Assembly (NCBI GenBank): GCA_910592005.1
Contig: CAJVPP010000886.1
Coordinates: forward strand, 1 to 24,972
Source of the DNA: Funneliformis mosseae
Lineage: Eukaryota; Glomeromycota; Glomeromycetes; Glomerales; Glomeraceae
Reading direction: 5' to 3'
Length of the DNA stretch: 24,972 nt
Of the stretch, positions 1 to 12,952 are shown one piece after another. The position numbers were made by a program, and so were the translations under genes. Under the pieces are notes generated by a model, which saw nothing but the letters and a program-made list of their open reading frames with translations, was not told the origin of the DNA and did not search any database. How positions within the stretch are numbered: the stretch's first letter is position 1; every line of letters begins with the position of its first letter.

Positions 1-3000
1 AGGAACTGAAAATGCGCTTTCACTTAAGTTTCTCGATTCACCACAATCTTTTTCTTCGGGTGATTCGCCAGTTGGATAAAGTCGTACGCGTGCTGCCAAC
101 AGATGCGCATAAGCAATTGGAGGCACCACGGAAATTGCCGAAGAACATCTAAACGTGAAACATTCGAGTCATTAACATCATATTTAATTATCACATAATA
201 TCTCGTTCATATTTTTACCTAGCGTAAAGATAACTTAATCGATAAGTTAAATTCTGAATATCATCGGCGTCAAATTTATTTTCATCATACAAAACATAAT
301 AATGAGTTGGACGTGTTGTTCCTTGAAGTCCAGAATGAGATTGCAAATCTATTGATATACAAATAAATTATTAAAATCCACAAAAACTACAAATTCTTTT
401 CTTTTTTTTTAATCAAAATACTTACAAAAATCGAATTCATTACAGTGAACGATTGACTGATCTACGACAGTTCCAGGGGTACAATTTCCCAGTTTATCCG
501 CATCTCCTCTATTTACTGGAGCAAATCTAAAATGATTTTTATTAAAACCAAAAACAATTAAGAGAATTTAAGAATATTTATAACGTTTTTTCATACCTGG
601 TATGATGCCTCTTTTGTGCTATCATAAAAGTTAATTTGGGAGGTTCCTTTTGATAAATTTTATTAAATGCGTTCTTCAACGCAATTACTTCTCTGTTAAG
701 CACTCCGCGAAACTGACCCTCACTTACACCGTCTCGATAAAAAATCATTCTTTTTGGAAGAACTTTATTCTTCTCATAGAATGCTTTTAATAGATCGGAT
801 ATCATATCTCCAAGACATTCTATTGTTTCATTACGGATTTGTTTGTTGACACTCACTCTACCGTAATAAGTTGTTGCACTTGGTTCAACGGATGCACAAA
901 CTGCTGCAATGCTGGGTTGATTCTTTTGTCCAATTCCAGGATGAGAAATATCCGCTCCAACGATCATCGTCTAAAACAAAAATTTAAAAAAAAAAAATGA
1001 AACAAAATATAATATTTCAAAACAAATAGATAAATTCAAATTACTTCATGTACTTACAGGAACATTTCCTATAATTGAAAGTTCATCTTTAATGAGATTA
1101 CAATTGTGTCCGCCTAGCTTGGCATTGATTTTTAATCCAACATTTGCCCATAGAGACTTGTTGTTCGGATTACGCAATTTGTCGGCAAGAATGCATTGAG
1201 TTACGACTCCAATTTTAGTGTCGGCGATCTTTTTAATTTCGCCATAAAGTGGAGATGGTTTTCTTGGAATAATCACAATTATTAACTGGGGTGGAAATGA
1301 TTTATTGATATGGGCCTTTTGAACAGCAATTTGTATTGACTTAAAATAATAAATTTAAATCATAAGGGAATTAATGAAATGAAAATATTGATATAGTAAA
1401 GAATAATAATTTTACTTACAGCTTCAATATTCCCTTGTTGATTTCCATAATTTACATAAGGATCATTTCGAACTTCCTAATAATTGAAAGGTATAATTGA
1501 ATTTTCTTTTGAAAATTAATAGGATTAAAGAAATTCAAGATTTAATTTACCATTCCAAATTCGATCAATTTTTGTTTTAATCCTGACATACATCTTTTCA
1601 CTTGATCAATAGGAGATATCCTTCTGTCAGACAAAATAAGGACCGACCAGTTGTGCAATGGTTTTGTCTATGAAGAAATTTAAAACAAATGGATCAACAA
1701 TTTTGTCGATTCTATAAATAGAATAAAAGGAAAAAAAAAATTTTTACTCTAAGTAAAACAAGATCTCTGAGATTCCAACGTCCATTTTGAGAAATAAACT
1801 GATTTTGTTGTTTACTATTAGCATTAAACATTATTGTTGGAGATTTCAAAATTCTTCCTATATAAATAAAATTAAAATTGACTTAGTATATTAATTCATG
1901 TAATTGAAGAACATAAGAAGAAAGAATCAGAATACCATCAATAATCATCATCTTGGGATCGATATTAATTCCGAAATCACGAAGATTTTCATCGTCATCA
2001 TGTTTAAAAACGTTTCGAATACAATTCTCTATTTGGCCGAAACGTTCTTCAGGCCTACAGGCCGTAAATTTGATCATGTCTGCTTTGGCTCTATCTCCGA
2101 TTGTTTTATCATACTTTTGACCTTTAAATATTTATAAAGGAGGATATTATTAAAACCTAAAAGTAAAATTGAAGCATGATAAAAAAGTACCTAATATACC
2201 TACCAGGTAGGACGTTGCAGACCTCCATTGGAATAAACAAGTTTTTCTTTACAACTATGCAAGGAAGAGATTTGAACTCCAAATGGCGATTATATGTTCG
2301 CGCAAAATAATCAGTCACACTCATTTCTACGCCTTCCTTATCATTCATAAATGTGATTTGATCCGCGGCTTTACTTGATAGGCGTTCGATTTTGTATTTT
2401 GGATTTTTCTCTCCTCGATGAATAACTTTGACCTTTAGTCCTTTCATACCCTATATGACAATAATAAAAGAAATAAAAGATATTATATTTTTAATATATT
2501 AAGTTAATTATTTATACAAAGTATAACTGTTGTATTTTAATAATCTAGAAAATTACGCGTTCGAGATTTCTTCGCTCGTTATCATTGATTCCAAATCTTA
2601 ATTCGTCGATGTTACGTTTGCCCAAAATTTTTGCGGCATAGTCCAACATGGAACCATGAGGATAAAAAACCGCTGCACATATATCAACATTTATAGTCAT
2701 ATGTCCTAGTAAAAGTTTGAATTCATTAAATGTGAAATAATCTTTTTTCTTTTGTTAAATGAATGAAAATACTTACCCCAACCAGGTCTCATTGATTGAC
2801 AGAAACCTGTTTTCAATTCAAGACCTCCGAACAAGTACCTCGGTCGATCCTCAGACTCCGGGAAAATGCCTCGCTTAACAACAGCAAAGGCATTTCTCGG
2901 TTTATAATTCAATACAGTATTTAATATTGAAATACAAGTTTGAATTTCACCGGTTAATGGAATGGAGCCTTTAAGATAATTCGATAAACTTTCCATATTG

Positions 3001-3511
3001 ACATCATCAACTTTTTGAATAGTAATGTGAAATGTTTTTTTCCTACGAGAACCATCCGCCTCAAATGAGACCTAAAAATTAATTATAATATAGTGAAATA
3101 GTGAAGTTAACTCAAATTCATTTTTTATAGAACACTGACACATACTTCCTTGATTTCCCCTTCATCATTAAAAGGTAACGGTGAGAGACAATAAATGGAA
3201 CTATTTCCATCATAGATAGGCATGACGTCACCAAAATGATTCTGAAAAGCCATAGTCGAAAAGATCTTAAACGCAAGTGGAGGCCTGACTGATGGCTCAA
3301 CAACAAAATTATAATGGAATAAGGTTGTTTGGGGCAACGTAGCGACTTTTAGATGATTCGCATTCAATTTTATAGGTTTTCCGACTTGTCCAAGGCCAGG
3401 ACGGTTGGCAATCTGCAACTCAACCGCAACTTTAATATCCAAAGGTTTAATTTTCTTGACCTCTAATTCTAGATTAATTTGTGAACTCGTCGAGAAACCT
3501 CGTTTTGACAT
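1..3511 (-). CDS. Argonaute protein (catalytic, DEDH), 13 exons, 3' end cut by window edge
   Basis: Small-RNA-guided silencing protein. Exons in transcript order: 3511-3146, 3071-2777, 2705-2557, 2450-2204, 2121-1936, 1857-1748, 1667-1551, 1476-1420, 1339-1058, 970-597, 526-426, 348-219, 148-1. All introns are GT-AG and 70-106 nt. The exons join to 854 codons with no stop. Visible domains: N domain (about 10-120), the linker with GGLELKTGF and RPGW (about 205-220), PAZ (about 270-370, ending EVCNVLPG), MID (about 440-580), PIWI (about 600 to the end). The Piwi tetrad is complete: D610 in GADISHPG, E651 in RNETIECL, D683 in [12 protein letters not shown]820 in [11 protein letters not shown]. 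Start chosen: the first ATG of the open exon (MSKRGF). An RG-rich N-terminal tail is absent. The last visible residues are SAFSVP, and only the short C-terminal tail should be missing. The gene is divergent from the helicase at 4310. Paralogue identity cannot be assigned. Confidence 0.96.
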
Positions 3512-4309
3512 TTTGAGAATGATATGTTTTTCCTATACAAATCGTGAAAGAATGGATTGGATAGATACCTTAAAGATTTTATAATATCAATTATAATGTA
3601 TATAACAGGGAGGAGATTAATTATCGATGCAATGGATTTAAAGGAAGATGGATAGATCTTGTCTTAATAAGAGACAAAAAAGTTTATGAGGGAAGGATTA
3701 TGCGAAGACGATGCCTTTTTATTGATTTTGAAATAGCAAACTTTCTGAGTAATTCTATCAGCATGACCTATGATCTTTTATTATTCATTACAGTTACTAT
3801 ATTAAATTTTTTCTTTTTTTATGACGGATCATAATATTACATGAGAAAAAAATAGATGAATCATATTAGTATACATATCATTAAAATTAGCTTTGTTATT
3901 AATGATATATTTAAGAATTTATGAATAATGTATTACGATACAAATGATTCAAAAAATACGTGATCCGAATTTTTTCTTTTTTTTTTTTTTCACAAGTCCG
4001 ATTATGTCGAAGTAAAATCATGCACGGTGTAATTTCAAAAATCACGGGATGGACGATCATTTTGCAGATCGATAAAAAAACTCGGTATAGAATTTTTTTT
4101 GAAGAAAAAACATTAATCGCTTACGTTCAGACATAATTTTTATCCATATATAGATGTGGTTGGCTTTTCCAAATCCTTATAAATGTTCTCGGAAAAGTCT
4201 CGGATATTATTGGCTGTCCCGTGACTTAAGAAATTAGCTGTAAATTTTATTGCTGCGTTAAGTCGGGTTTTAATTTTCCAAATCGAGAAATTTTTTTTTT
4301 ATATGTAAT
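3512..4309. promoter_or_regulatory. Divergent intergenic region shared by Argonaute and DHX29-like genes
   Basis: About 800 bp lie between two start codons that point away from each other, so both promoters and 5' leaders must be here. The DNA is AT-rich with poly-T runs (for example 3978-3990). I see no open frame. A TATA-like stretch occurs near 4145-4151, but I cannot assign it to either gene. No specific operator is recognised. Confidence 0.6.
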
Positions 4310-7300
4310 ATGCCTAAATCAAAGAAGAAGAAAAATACAAGAGGGTATGCTACGACAAGTACACCCTCAAAAAATAAAGAAATTTTAAAACATGAAATTG
4401 AATCTCAAGCTTCTTTAATAACAAAAGAACCAATAATTTCTCTCGAGCCAATTGAAACTGACATTATCGAAGAAAATGTTAATGAAGAAGAATCTTACAT
4501 TATTTCATTAATTGAGAATTATAATGATTTAGATTCAATAAAAGTTGAAGATTATTTTAAAAATTCTCGAACTTTTAATGATAACGTAATGCAAGTTTTT
4601 GGCCTTGATAGTAAGATTGAGCATAAGATATTAAACTTTATTAAAGAAGTGGGATATCAAGAATTAGGTAAGTATACGGGGAAAAAAAATTTTTTTCTCT
4701 ATATATAAGTTTGAAACTTTATCTCTAATAATATACGTTATTATTTAGGTTCATCTACGAATTTGTATGCTGATAATCTTTTGACTCGAGAGCGTATAAT
4801 CTCAACTTTAAATAGGATTTATTTAATTTTATTACGTCTCGGCTTTTCACAAAAAAATATTAAAGATTGTTTAAGAAAAACCAATGTAATGGATGTTAAA
4901 GATGCCTTAGATTGGGTAAATACAATCAATTGAAACGTAAAAAATATATATATATATATTTTTTTTCCATGTTAAGTTACTTTATTTATTTTAATTTAGC
5001 TGTGCATTCATTTACCCTCGGAAAATTTACCAGCTAGATTTGTCGATAAATATTATTATGAAAAAGGCAGCTAATTTTAATTTGTTTCTGATTTCAAAAT
5101 GTATTCTTTAATTACTTATTAACGATTTATTTCTTTAATAATTCAAAGAGATGAATGTTTCAGCTATAAGACAAACAACCCCAAAGTTATTAGAATCAAA
5201 TCAATCACAAATAAAGAAAGAAGATGTAGTCTCTAAGGTTCAATACTATTTTATAAGAAATAACATTTTAGTCTTTATTTTATTAATTTATATTGTAAAT
5301 ATAAATGAATTGAATTTTTTCTTTACAAACAAAAGAGAAATAATAAGGAAATGAAAAAATCATCTATTGAAATTGAAAAAAATCTTAAGGAATGGATTTT
5401 GGATCGATATCAAAATGATGTATAATATTTGATTTATTCTTATTTATTATTTGTCTTTCCTGTTTAACTTATATTTTAAGTCATTTCTTAGGCATCAGAT
5501 GATTCAGGACCCGAACCTGTGGTAACATTATCTCCAACAACAAAACATGCTGAACTAAAATGTGAACTAATTCTACAAAAGAAAGTTTTGTCTGTTTTAG
5601 AGAAATCAAATAGTAATCAAATTAAACAAAGACAAACTTTTCAAAGGATTAATGAATTACAGGAAGAAATGAAAATTTGTGAGACAGATAATGAATTTAA
5701 TAAGAGAGAAGCTGGAGTAGAATTTAATAAGTTAATTAAATTTAAAGATTTAGATGAAGAAGCCAAAGAAATCTTGAATGATGACATTGAAAAAGATAAG
5801 AATATTAAAGAACGAGATTATAATGAAGATAAAATGGAAGCAAAGGATCAAGAAAAGATTACAATGATAGAAAGAAGTGATGGCGAAGATGAAGATTTAT
5901 TTGGTGGATTACTGGATAATGTTCCGGACAATTCAGTTACTTCTAATACATCTCATACTTCATTAACAATTAGAGAGATTTCATTACCTAATAAATATAC
6001 AGGAAGATTACCTAAAGATTATTTACAAGAATTTTGCCTAAGTAAAGATAGCCAAGTAAAGATTAGTTTTGTTAAGGATAAAACATTGAGTGGTGAAACT
6101 CTTTATAAATACTTTTTGTCGATTCAGTGGAGTGATGGACATAAAAAAGAATGGAATATGGAAAATGTTGCATGTCGAACCAAGATAGAAGCGGAGAACT
6201 ATATTTCTACTTTAGCATTGTTTGAATTAACAGATCTCCCGACATATACGGCATTTCCTTCTTGTTTTAGAGATTTATGGTTAGAATTGGAAAATGAAAA
6301 AAAATCTGCTCAAAATAAAATCAAGTTAGCTGAACAAAAAGAAAGGATAAAGTTCTTGATTGACGTGGTGGAAGAGAAAAAGCAGAAAGAAAACTTTGTA
6401 AGTTATAGCCATGGTCTATATTTTTTATTTTTAAAAAATTACAAGTTATTTATTGAATCATATTGTTTAGGTAGAAGGAAATTTATCTAAAGTTTCGATT
6501 GAAGAGTCAAATCAAGAACAAAACATCGTTCATAAAAATCATGTATCCAGTATAAATCAAGATGATGCAAAAAAATTTATTAGTGAAGGTGAAGCTATGG
6601 TGAAAGCTTTCTTAAATAGACAAAAAAATAAAGCATATAAGGATATGTTAGTAAGTAATTTAGTATGACAACAAATTTGTAATAACTTAAATAATATCAA
6701 TATTAATATTAATTAAAAAAAAAAACTTTTTAATGATATAGGATAAAAGAAAACAATTACCAATTTATATACGGAGAAATGAATTTTTAAAGATATTGGA
6801 TAGAAATCAAATTATTGTTATATCTGGAGAGACTGGATGGTAATCTTTAACAAATAATCAACACATATTTTTTTTGTTTAAGTATTTGATTTATTAAGTC
6901 TATTTTGGAAATTTAACAGTGGTAAAAGCACACAAATACCACAATTTATAGCTGAACATATGTTATTGAGTGGACATGGAAACAAGTGTAATATTATTTG
7001 TACCCAGGTGTGTATTTATTGCTTTTTTTGTTTATAATTGATAAATCAATTTAATAAACTTTATTTATAATTAGCCGCGGAGAATTTCAGCAATCTCAAT
7101 AGCACACAGAGTCTCTGCAGAAATCGGTGATTTACCAGGGACTCTTGGAACTTTTAAAGCATTAGTTGGATATCAAATTAGATTAGAATCAAAAACTTCT
7201 AAAGCAAACATTTTAACATTTTGTACTTATGTAAGTTAATAAACTTTCAAAACAAATTTTATACAAAAGTGGAAGGTTAATAAATTTTTTTTTGCTAGGG

Positions 7301-10242
7301 TATATTATTGAAAAGATTAGAGAGCGATAAATTACTAGACGACGTCAGTCATGTAATTATTGATGAGGTGCATGAAAGAAGTTTGGATTCAGATTTCTTG
7401 TTAATTATTTTGAAAAAAATATTGGAATGGAGGAGTGATTTGAAGTAAAATTTTTTTTTTTTTATTTAAGAAAAACTTTTAAAATTTATTTTAATCAATA
7501 TAATTATATATTTTTTTAAAAAAAAAAATTTAATATTATAGAATTATATTAATGAGCGCAACAGTTGATACATCAAAATTTTCTAATTACTTTAATAATT
7601 GTCCTGTAATTGAAATACCTGGAAGAACCTTTCCCGTTAAAGTTAAATTTCTTGAAGATGTCATCGAAGAAACAGGTAATTATAAAGTTTTTTTTCCTTT
7701 TTGTAAAAAATATATTAATATATTAATATTTAGTCTTTATGGTTGTCATGAATAGGTTACACAATTGATGAAGATGATGAATTTGCAAAGAAAGTTTATA
7801 GACAAATTAGAGGTAAATAATAATTCATATTTATAATTCCACACTTTTCTTTCTCGTTAATTTAAAATTTTTTTCATTCTTAAAGATGAAGGAACGGTGA
7901 CAATTACAGGAAATAGACAAACTTCACACACAGTTCGATTGCAGTATGAAGAAGATTATGACAATTCATACACAGATTTAAATATTCCTGAAGAAGATCT
8001 AGAAAAATATTCAAAGAATACCCGATTAGTTTTATCACGTATTGATGAAACATGCATAAACTATGATCTTATAGTTTTTCTTTTGAACTATATTTGTAAT
8101 AATTCTGAAGCACAGCAACGAAATGATTATATACCAGAAGATGGGGCTATACTAATATTTTTACCCGGAATGGCAGAAATTAGAAGATTACACGATCAAA
8201 TGTTATCAGATAGAAATTTTAGTGATACATCAAGATTTTTGGTTTATCCATTACATAGTACCATAAGCTCGGAGAATCAAAATATGGTATTTGATGTACC
8301 TCCAAGAGGAGTTAGAAAAATTGTTTTAGCAACTAATATTGCAGAAACGGGAATTACTATTTCCGATGTTACCATTGTTATTGATACAGGAAAAGTTAAT
8401 CAGATAAGGTGAGGAATTTTGGTTAAACTTAAAAAGATCTATATTTATATTTATATTTATATTTATTTAACAATTAGATATAATGAAAATAAAAAGATTA
8501 TTAACTTACAAGAAATGTTTATATCAAAAACTAACGTTAAGCAAAGAAACGGTAGAGCTGGTAGAGTAAGAGAAGGAATTTGTTTTCATTTATTTACAAA
8601 ATGGAAATATGATGAGGTAACGATGTTAGTTATTGCTAATACTTTAACTTGAAATTGATATTTATTAAAATTTTTTAGTAGATGGTCGATTATGAATTAC
8701 CAGAAATTTTGAGATTACCATTGCAAGAATTGTGTCTAAAAATTAAAATTTGTGAGTTAGGAAAAATTGAACAAGTTTTAAACATGGCAATAGATGCGCC
8801 TGCATCTAAAGCTATTAATAATGCTATAACTATTTTACAGGAGGTATTCATATTATATTAATTAACCAAATGGATTTTTTTTACGTAAAGTAAAATTTTC
8901 TTTTATTATTAAACTTCTTTTTTTTTAAAAAAATATATATATATAATATATAAATAGGTACAAGCATTAACAGCAGAAGAGGAATTAACACCATTAGGAG
9001 TACATTTATCACATATGCCAGTAGATGTTCATCTTGGAAAAATGATATTATTTGGATCAATATTTAAATGCCTTGATCCAATATTAACAATATCAGCAAT
9101 ACTTAATTATAAATCACCATTCTTAATATCATTTGGTGAATCTAATATTGATATTAAAAATGAATTTAAGGAAGATGGATCAGATTTATTAACAATATAT
9201 AAAGGTTATATTTCATGGAGGGAATTATATGATAAAGTTGTTATAAAAAAAAAAGCAAATGGAAGAGGTTGGAAGATTATTAGAGAATTTTGTGAAAAGA
9301 ATTTATTAAGTTTACAATGTTTGCTAATGATTGAAGATATTAAAAAACAATTCTTGGAATTATTGGTCAATATTGGATTTGTTAAAGTAGATGAATCAAT
9401 TAAAAAAGATTTAAGCAGGTTGGTCAAAATTATCAAAAGATTTTTTTTTGTTTTTTAAAAAATATATAAAGAAGTTATAAAATTAATTATTATTATTATT
9501 TAGATTTAGATTTCAAAAATCTCGATCACTTTGTATTATTCCATCGGATTATAATCAAAATAGTAATTCATATGCTATAATTAATGCAGTAACTTTAGCA
9601 GGATTATATCCAAAAATAATTTATCAAGATCCTTCTACAAATCAATATTTTACTATATTGAATAATAAAATATTAACTAGTGAAAAAGAAAATCAACAAA
9701 GAGTTTTCATTCATCCATCTTCAATTGCATTCAAGAAATCATCTACATTGAATTTGAAAGAAAAGAATCAAGTTAATGAAAGAAATTGGTTTGTTTATAA
9801 TACTTTAATACAAACTGCTAAATTATATGTTAGAGATGTTAATAAAATTAAAATTGTTGATATGATTTTGTTTGGAAAAGATATTGAGATTAAGGTAAGT
9901 AGATATCTATAAAGTTATATATTTCTATTAACATAAAATTTAATTATTTGAAAATTTTTTTGTTCATATAGCATGAGCATAAATTGTTGATAATTGATAA
10001 ATGGATTAGATTAAAATGTCCTAGTAAAACTTCTACCATATTAAAATATATGAGATATCAATTGGTAAGTACATACATAAGATTTCAATAACAACACTTT
10101 AATTTAATTATTGATTACGATTTTATTATATTTACAGAATAAAATATTGAAATATAAAATTGATTATCCAACGAAAGATTTAGAAAAGGAACAAGAGGAT
10201 TGGTTAAATTTAATATTAGAAATTATAAATTATAGTAGTTAA
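4310..10242 (+). CDS. DHX29: DHX29-like DEAH/RHA ATP-dependent RNA helicase, 20 exons
   Basis: Homologue of the helicase that binds 40S/43S complexes and helps scanning through structured 5' leaders. Exons: 4310-4667, 4749-4915, 5000-5066, 5149-5237, 5348-5419, 5492-6397, 6471-6650, 6742-6839, 6920-7007, 7075-7230, 7299-7444, 7542-7675, 7756-7812, 7886-8408, 8478-8616, 8682-8843, 8958-9418, 9504-9894, 9972-10064, 10138-10242. These give 1464 codons including stop; human DHX29 is 1369 aa. The N-terminus is lysine-rich (MPKSKKKK) and is followed by a region like human DHX29 up to [14 protein letters not shown] and [11 protein letters not shown] match the DHX29-specific linker. Helicase motifs: Walker A GETGCGKS (642-649), TQPRRISA, DEVHERS (749-755), MSAT (780-783), [20 protein letters not shown] (1036-1043). 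A winged-helix/HA2 region and a C-terminal OB region containing HPSS follow. DHX36 and DHX57 are less likely because the N-terminal blocks match DHX29. The exon 3/4 junction uses a GC donor and is the least certain. Confidence 0.94.
8441..8468. repeat. Short AT hexanucleotide repeat (TATATT)n in a DHX29 intron
   Basis: About four copies of a six-base unit of the form ATATTT lie inside the intron between exons 14 and 15 (8409-8477). This is low-complexity DNA just before the acceptor, and it lengthens no exon. Confidence 0.85.
9503..9509 (+). promoter_or_regulatory. Tandem 3' splice acceptors, 6 nt apart, in DHX29 intron 17
   Basis: Two AG acceptors, at 9502-9503 and 9508-9509, are separated by ATTTAG. 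Both keep the reading frame, so use of the second would delete two residues (F-R) next to a repeated RF motif. Both are visible in the sequence. Actual use of both is inference. Confidence 0.5.
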
Positions 10243-10300
10243 TATACTGTAGTTATATGATGAGACTGGATAGTCAATAAAAAACTTTCATTATCAATAC

Positions 10301-11184
10301 CTTTTGAAGATTCTCATTCTGAACATCAGCTTTACGTCGCTTTTGAATATCATGACCTTAAAAAGTAAATTAACTGTAAATAAGAATCTCTCATTACATG
10401 TTTAAACAACTACAATATCAAAATCATTTGTATGTGTACCTTCTTGACCTGATATGCTCGTAAGTGCTGGTAGTGAAACTATTACATGAACATGCTTTTT
10501 AGTAGGTTTTTCAGTAAAAATTTTTTTATTTTTTTTTGATGCTTTATTTTTTATTTTTATTTTTATTTTTTTTAACGATATGATACTGTCATATATTTAT
10601 TAATTTATGTTATAATAATTACAAATAAAAATAAAAGTAAAAATAATAAAAATAAAATTGATTATCTTCTATAATTATATTACAAACCCGTTTAGATTGA
10701 TCAATCATTAGAATTTTCCTTCAAAAAAATCAAATGAAATATAACAAATGATTAATTTATCACCAAGAAATTTAAATGATACATCAGTATCAAGTTAAAA
10801 AGTCAGATCAAGAGAAACCAAAATTGAGAGCTATAAACACCCATAATTTTTAAGTTGAAGAAGGTTGAACTACACATTTGATGATCAGGAGTCGTTTTAA
10901 TTTAACTTTCTTCTTTTTCTTGATGCTTTAAGATTTTCATACTTATGAAGTGTAAGATTTGATAACTCATTACTATTATCATTGATATTTATTTTCCTTA
11001 GATCGAGTTTATCTGGAGTAAAGTTGTTAAATTCAGGTGACTTCTTATCTCTTATAGCTTTCTTGAAGTGATAAACAGGTTTGTTAATATTAATATTAAC
11101 AAAAAAAGTGTTTATGGATGGATCTTCTTGAACAAGGTAAACAAGAGTTATATCTAACGATGTTAGATTAAGATTTTTTTTCCT
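10301..11184 (-). pseudogene. Crinkler (CRN) N-terminal header remnant
   Basis: This is a decayed copy of the ubiquitin-like header found on Crinkler-type proteins of oomycetes and of some fungi including Rhizophagus. Segment 11184-10897 reads openly and contains ITLVYLVQED, then KPVYHFKKAIRDKKSPEF, then FTPDKLDLRKI, the order typical of CRN headers. It has no Met start and ends after a basic stretch at a stop (10897-10899). Segment 10530-10402 carries the header end, KKHVHVIVSLP. A possible small exon at 10356-10301 follows an acceptor and contains GHDIQKRRK. About 370 bp of AT-rich DNA separates the two main pieces. No effector domain follows, because the DHX29 stop lies only about 60 bp further on. 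What is seen is a header without a body. It is interpreted as a pseudogene or shuffled module, not a working gene. Confidence 0.7.
10531..10660. repeat. Imperfect A/T inverted repeat inside the CRN header remnant
   Basis: A TTTTTA-type tract at about 10541-10573 is mirrored by an AAATAA-type tract at about 10620-10658. They could fold as an imperfect hairpin, or simply be two low-complexity runs. They lie in the DNA that separates the two pieces of the CRN header, so they may belong to an insertion there. Confidence 0.45.
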
Positions 11185-11451
11185 TTAACTTTTTGTTTTC
11201 ATTTTATGAATTTTACATAAAGAAGATAACTGTCAGTCAAAGTCAATGTAATCAATAATATTCATAATAAGTAACTTAAGAAAAGTATATAGGTACATAA
11301 TCAATTCCTCCTTCAGAACTAGTAGATCTTAGTCTAGATCTTAATTAAAGAAACTGTGCACGCCATAGGATGTATATTAAAATTGTACACGTTTGGGCAT
11401 ATCTTTCTCTATACTAGCAGTATCGGGTGTAGCACATCAGGTGTAGCATAT

Positions 11452-11606
11452 TCATTGCTTATAAGAATATGTGAGAACACTGACTTTTAAATCATACTGC
11501 ATTAAATGTATCTTCTCAAGTTCTTTCAAATCTGGCTTCAGATTCTGGATTAATATTTTTAATTCATTTTCTAAAGCATCATGTGATTTGCATTCTGTTG
11601 CTTTTG
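11452..11606 (-). pseudogene. Coiled-coil repeat protein remnant
   Basis: On the minus strand a frame without a start reads a heptad-like peptide containing HDALENELKILIQNL and DLKELEKI, then runs to a stop at 11452-11454. The style (alternating E, L, K and N) resembles the lineage-specific coiled-coil families seen again at 12638-12805 and 18641-19069. It is too short and decayed to name. It could be chance in AT-rich DNA, but the leucine spacing argues mildly against that. Confidence 0.35.
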
Positions 11607-12637
11607 GATTTTACAGTAATAGTAGCAATCCTACATATCTTTGTTCCCCTAACTGGTATTTGGTCTATCCCAATAATCTAACATGTAATATAACTCAAAT
11701 CATTATTAGGGTATTATTAGAGAATGAAGATGAAAAACACCTACTGTGATAACAAACTTTGAATAGTAGTTTTTGTGTTAATTTTCCTTTGATATAGGGA
11801 AAAAACTTGCAAAGAATAGAACAAGATATGAAGGATGAAAAAATGAAAGAGTTACAGTGACACCTCCATAAGTGATACCTCTTGGGACTATAATAAAAAA
11901 ATAGCAGAATATGCAATTAGAGAGGATGTGTATTTATAGAGAATAAAATATTAAGAGCTCTTATGAGTTAGAACAAAAACCTACTTTGTATTTAGAGAGA
12001 ATTTACATAGAATGTGTATTTATAGAAAGTGCATTTATGAAGGTTTTACTGTATGAAAATAATAAGCTATGTTATATGCGTCTAAAGATATTTCAAATGA
12101 CATATCATGGCATTATCTTGTATCACTACACGTTGTTCAGATTCAAGATCTATTATAAGGTTATTATAGATTACAAGAGATCAAAACTTCTAAATGCTTA
12201 ATTAATGAATTCCTTAATTTTTCGTATTTTTCCAGAATAACAATTTTTGGGTTTTGATCATATCATACCTTAAAAAGGAAAATTCCATTATCTTGACAAA
12301 TGCATCTTTTTTACTGACAATGTCCTTGAGTTTTTTGATATTCTTATATCAGTTAGTGTTATGAAGCTGATGCTAAGTCCCTTACACTTACAATGCAATT
12401 TGATATTTTTTGAAAGAAGTCATCAAGCTCTAATCCTTACATGAAAGAGGGCGATACTCAATTATTAGCTCTTCATGAAGAATTTCTTAGCTATCTGGAT
12501 ACATCTAGTCTGAAATTTGCAATTTTTCTTAGATTTCAGTTCCTTTCATATTCTTTTATAAATTGATTTATTTTTGCATTCTGAGCATTTGATCTCAAGA
12601 ATTAAATCCTCAATACTCTCAAGGTGGTATATAACTC
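11607..12637. other. Gene-free AT-rich stretch
   Basis: No convincing open frame, RNA gene or transposon end is visible. Scattered minus-strand peptides resemble broken coiled-coil sequence between the remnants on either side. This suggests that the whole stretch is the decayed middle of one ancestral repeat gene, but no piece is long enough to support a call. Confidence 0.4.
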
Positions 12638-12805
12638 TCAAAATCTGTATAATATTTTTTTGGTAGATTTTAGAAACTCAACTTTTTTGGCCTTAAACTC
12701 GACTTTCTTAGCATTCTCGGTCTTAAGTTCAGTGAAACGCTGTTTCAATACTTCAAGTTCAGATGGGTTAGTTTCGTTATCTGCCACATAACATTGAACA
12801 TTTCC
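12638..12805 (-). pseudogene. Coiled-coil repeat protein N-terminal remnant (ELK/ENA type)
   Basis: The minus-strand frame reads DNETNPSELEVLKQRFTELK, then TENAKKVEFKAKKVEFLK, before a stop at 12638-12640. This is the same kind of ENA/ELK coiled-coil seen at 18641-19069 on the other strand, so two members of one dispersed family probably lie in this window. No start codon is in frame. The function is unknown. Confidence 0.5.
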
Positions 12806-12952
12806 CTTTGTATATAAAAAATATTAACAATCATGTCAAATGTAAAATTTTCACTATCAATACATGCAAAAAAATAAATACAAATGTTCAGGACATAGCT
12901 TTCGACTGCGGACTAATATACATATCGAATGTTTGCTATCTTAAACCTTATT

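Noticed and set aside
11471..11749. Plus-strand 92-residue frame rich in S, F and N
   Set aside because: It is antisense to the coiled-coil remnant and has no domain, start context or splice pattern that would support it.
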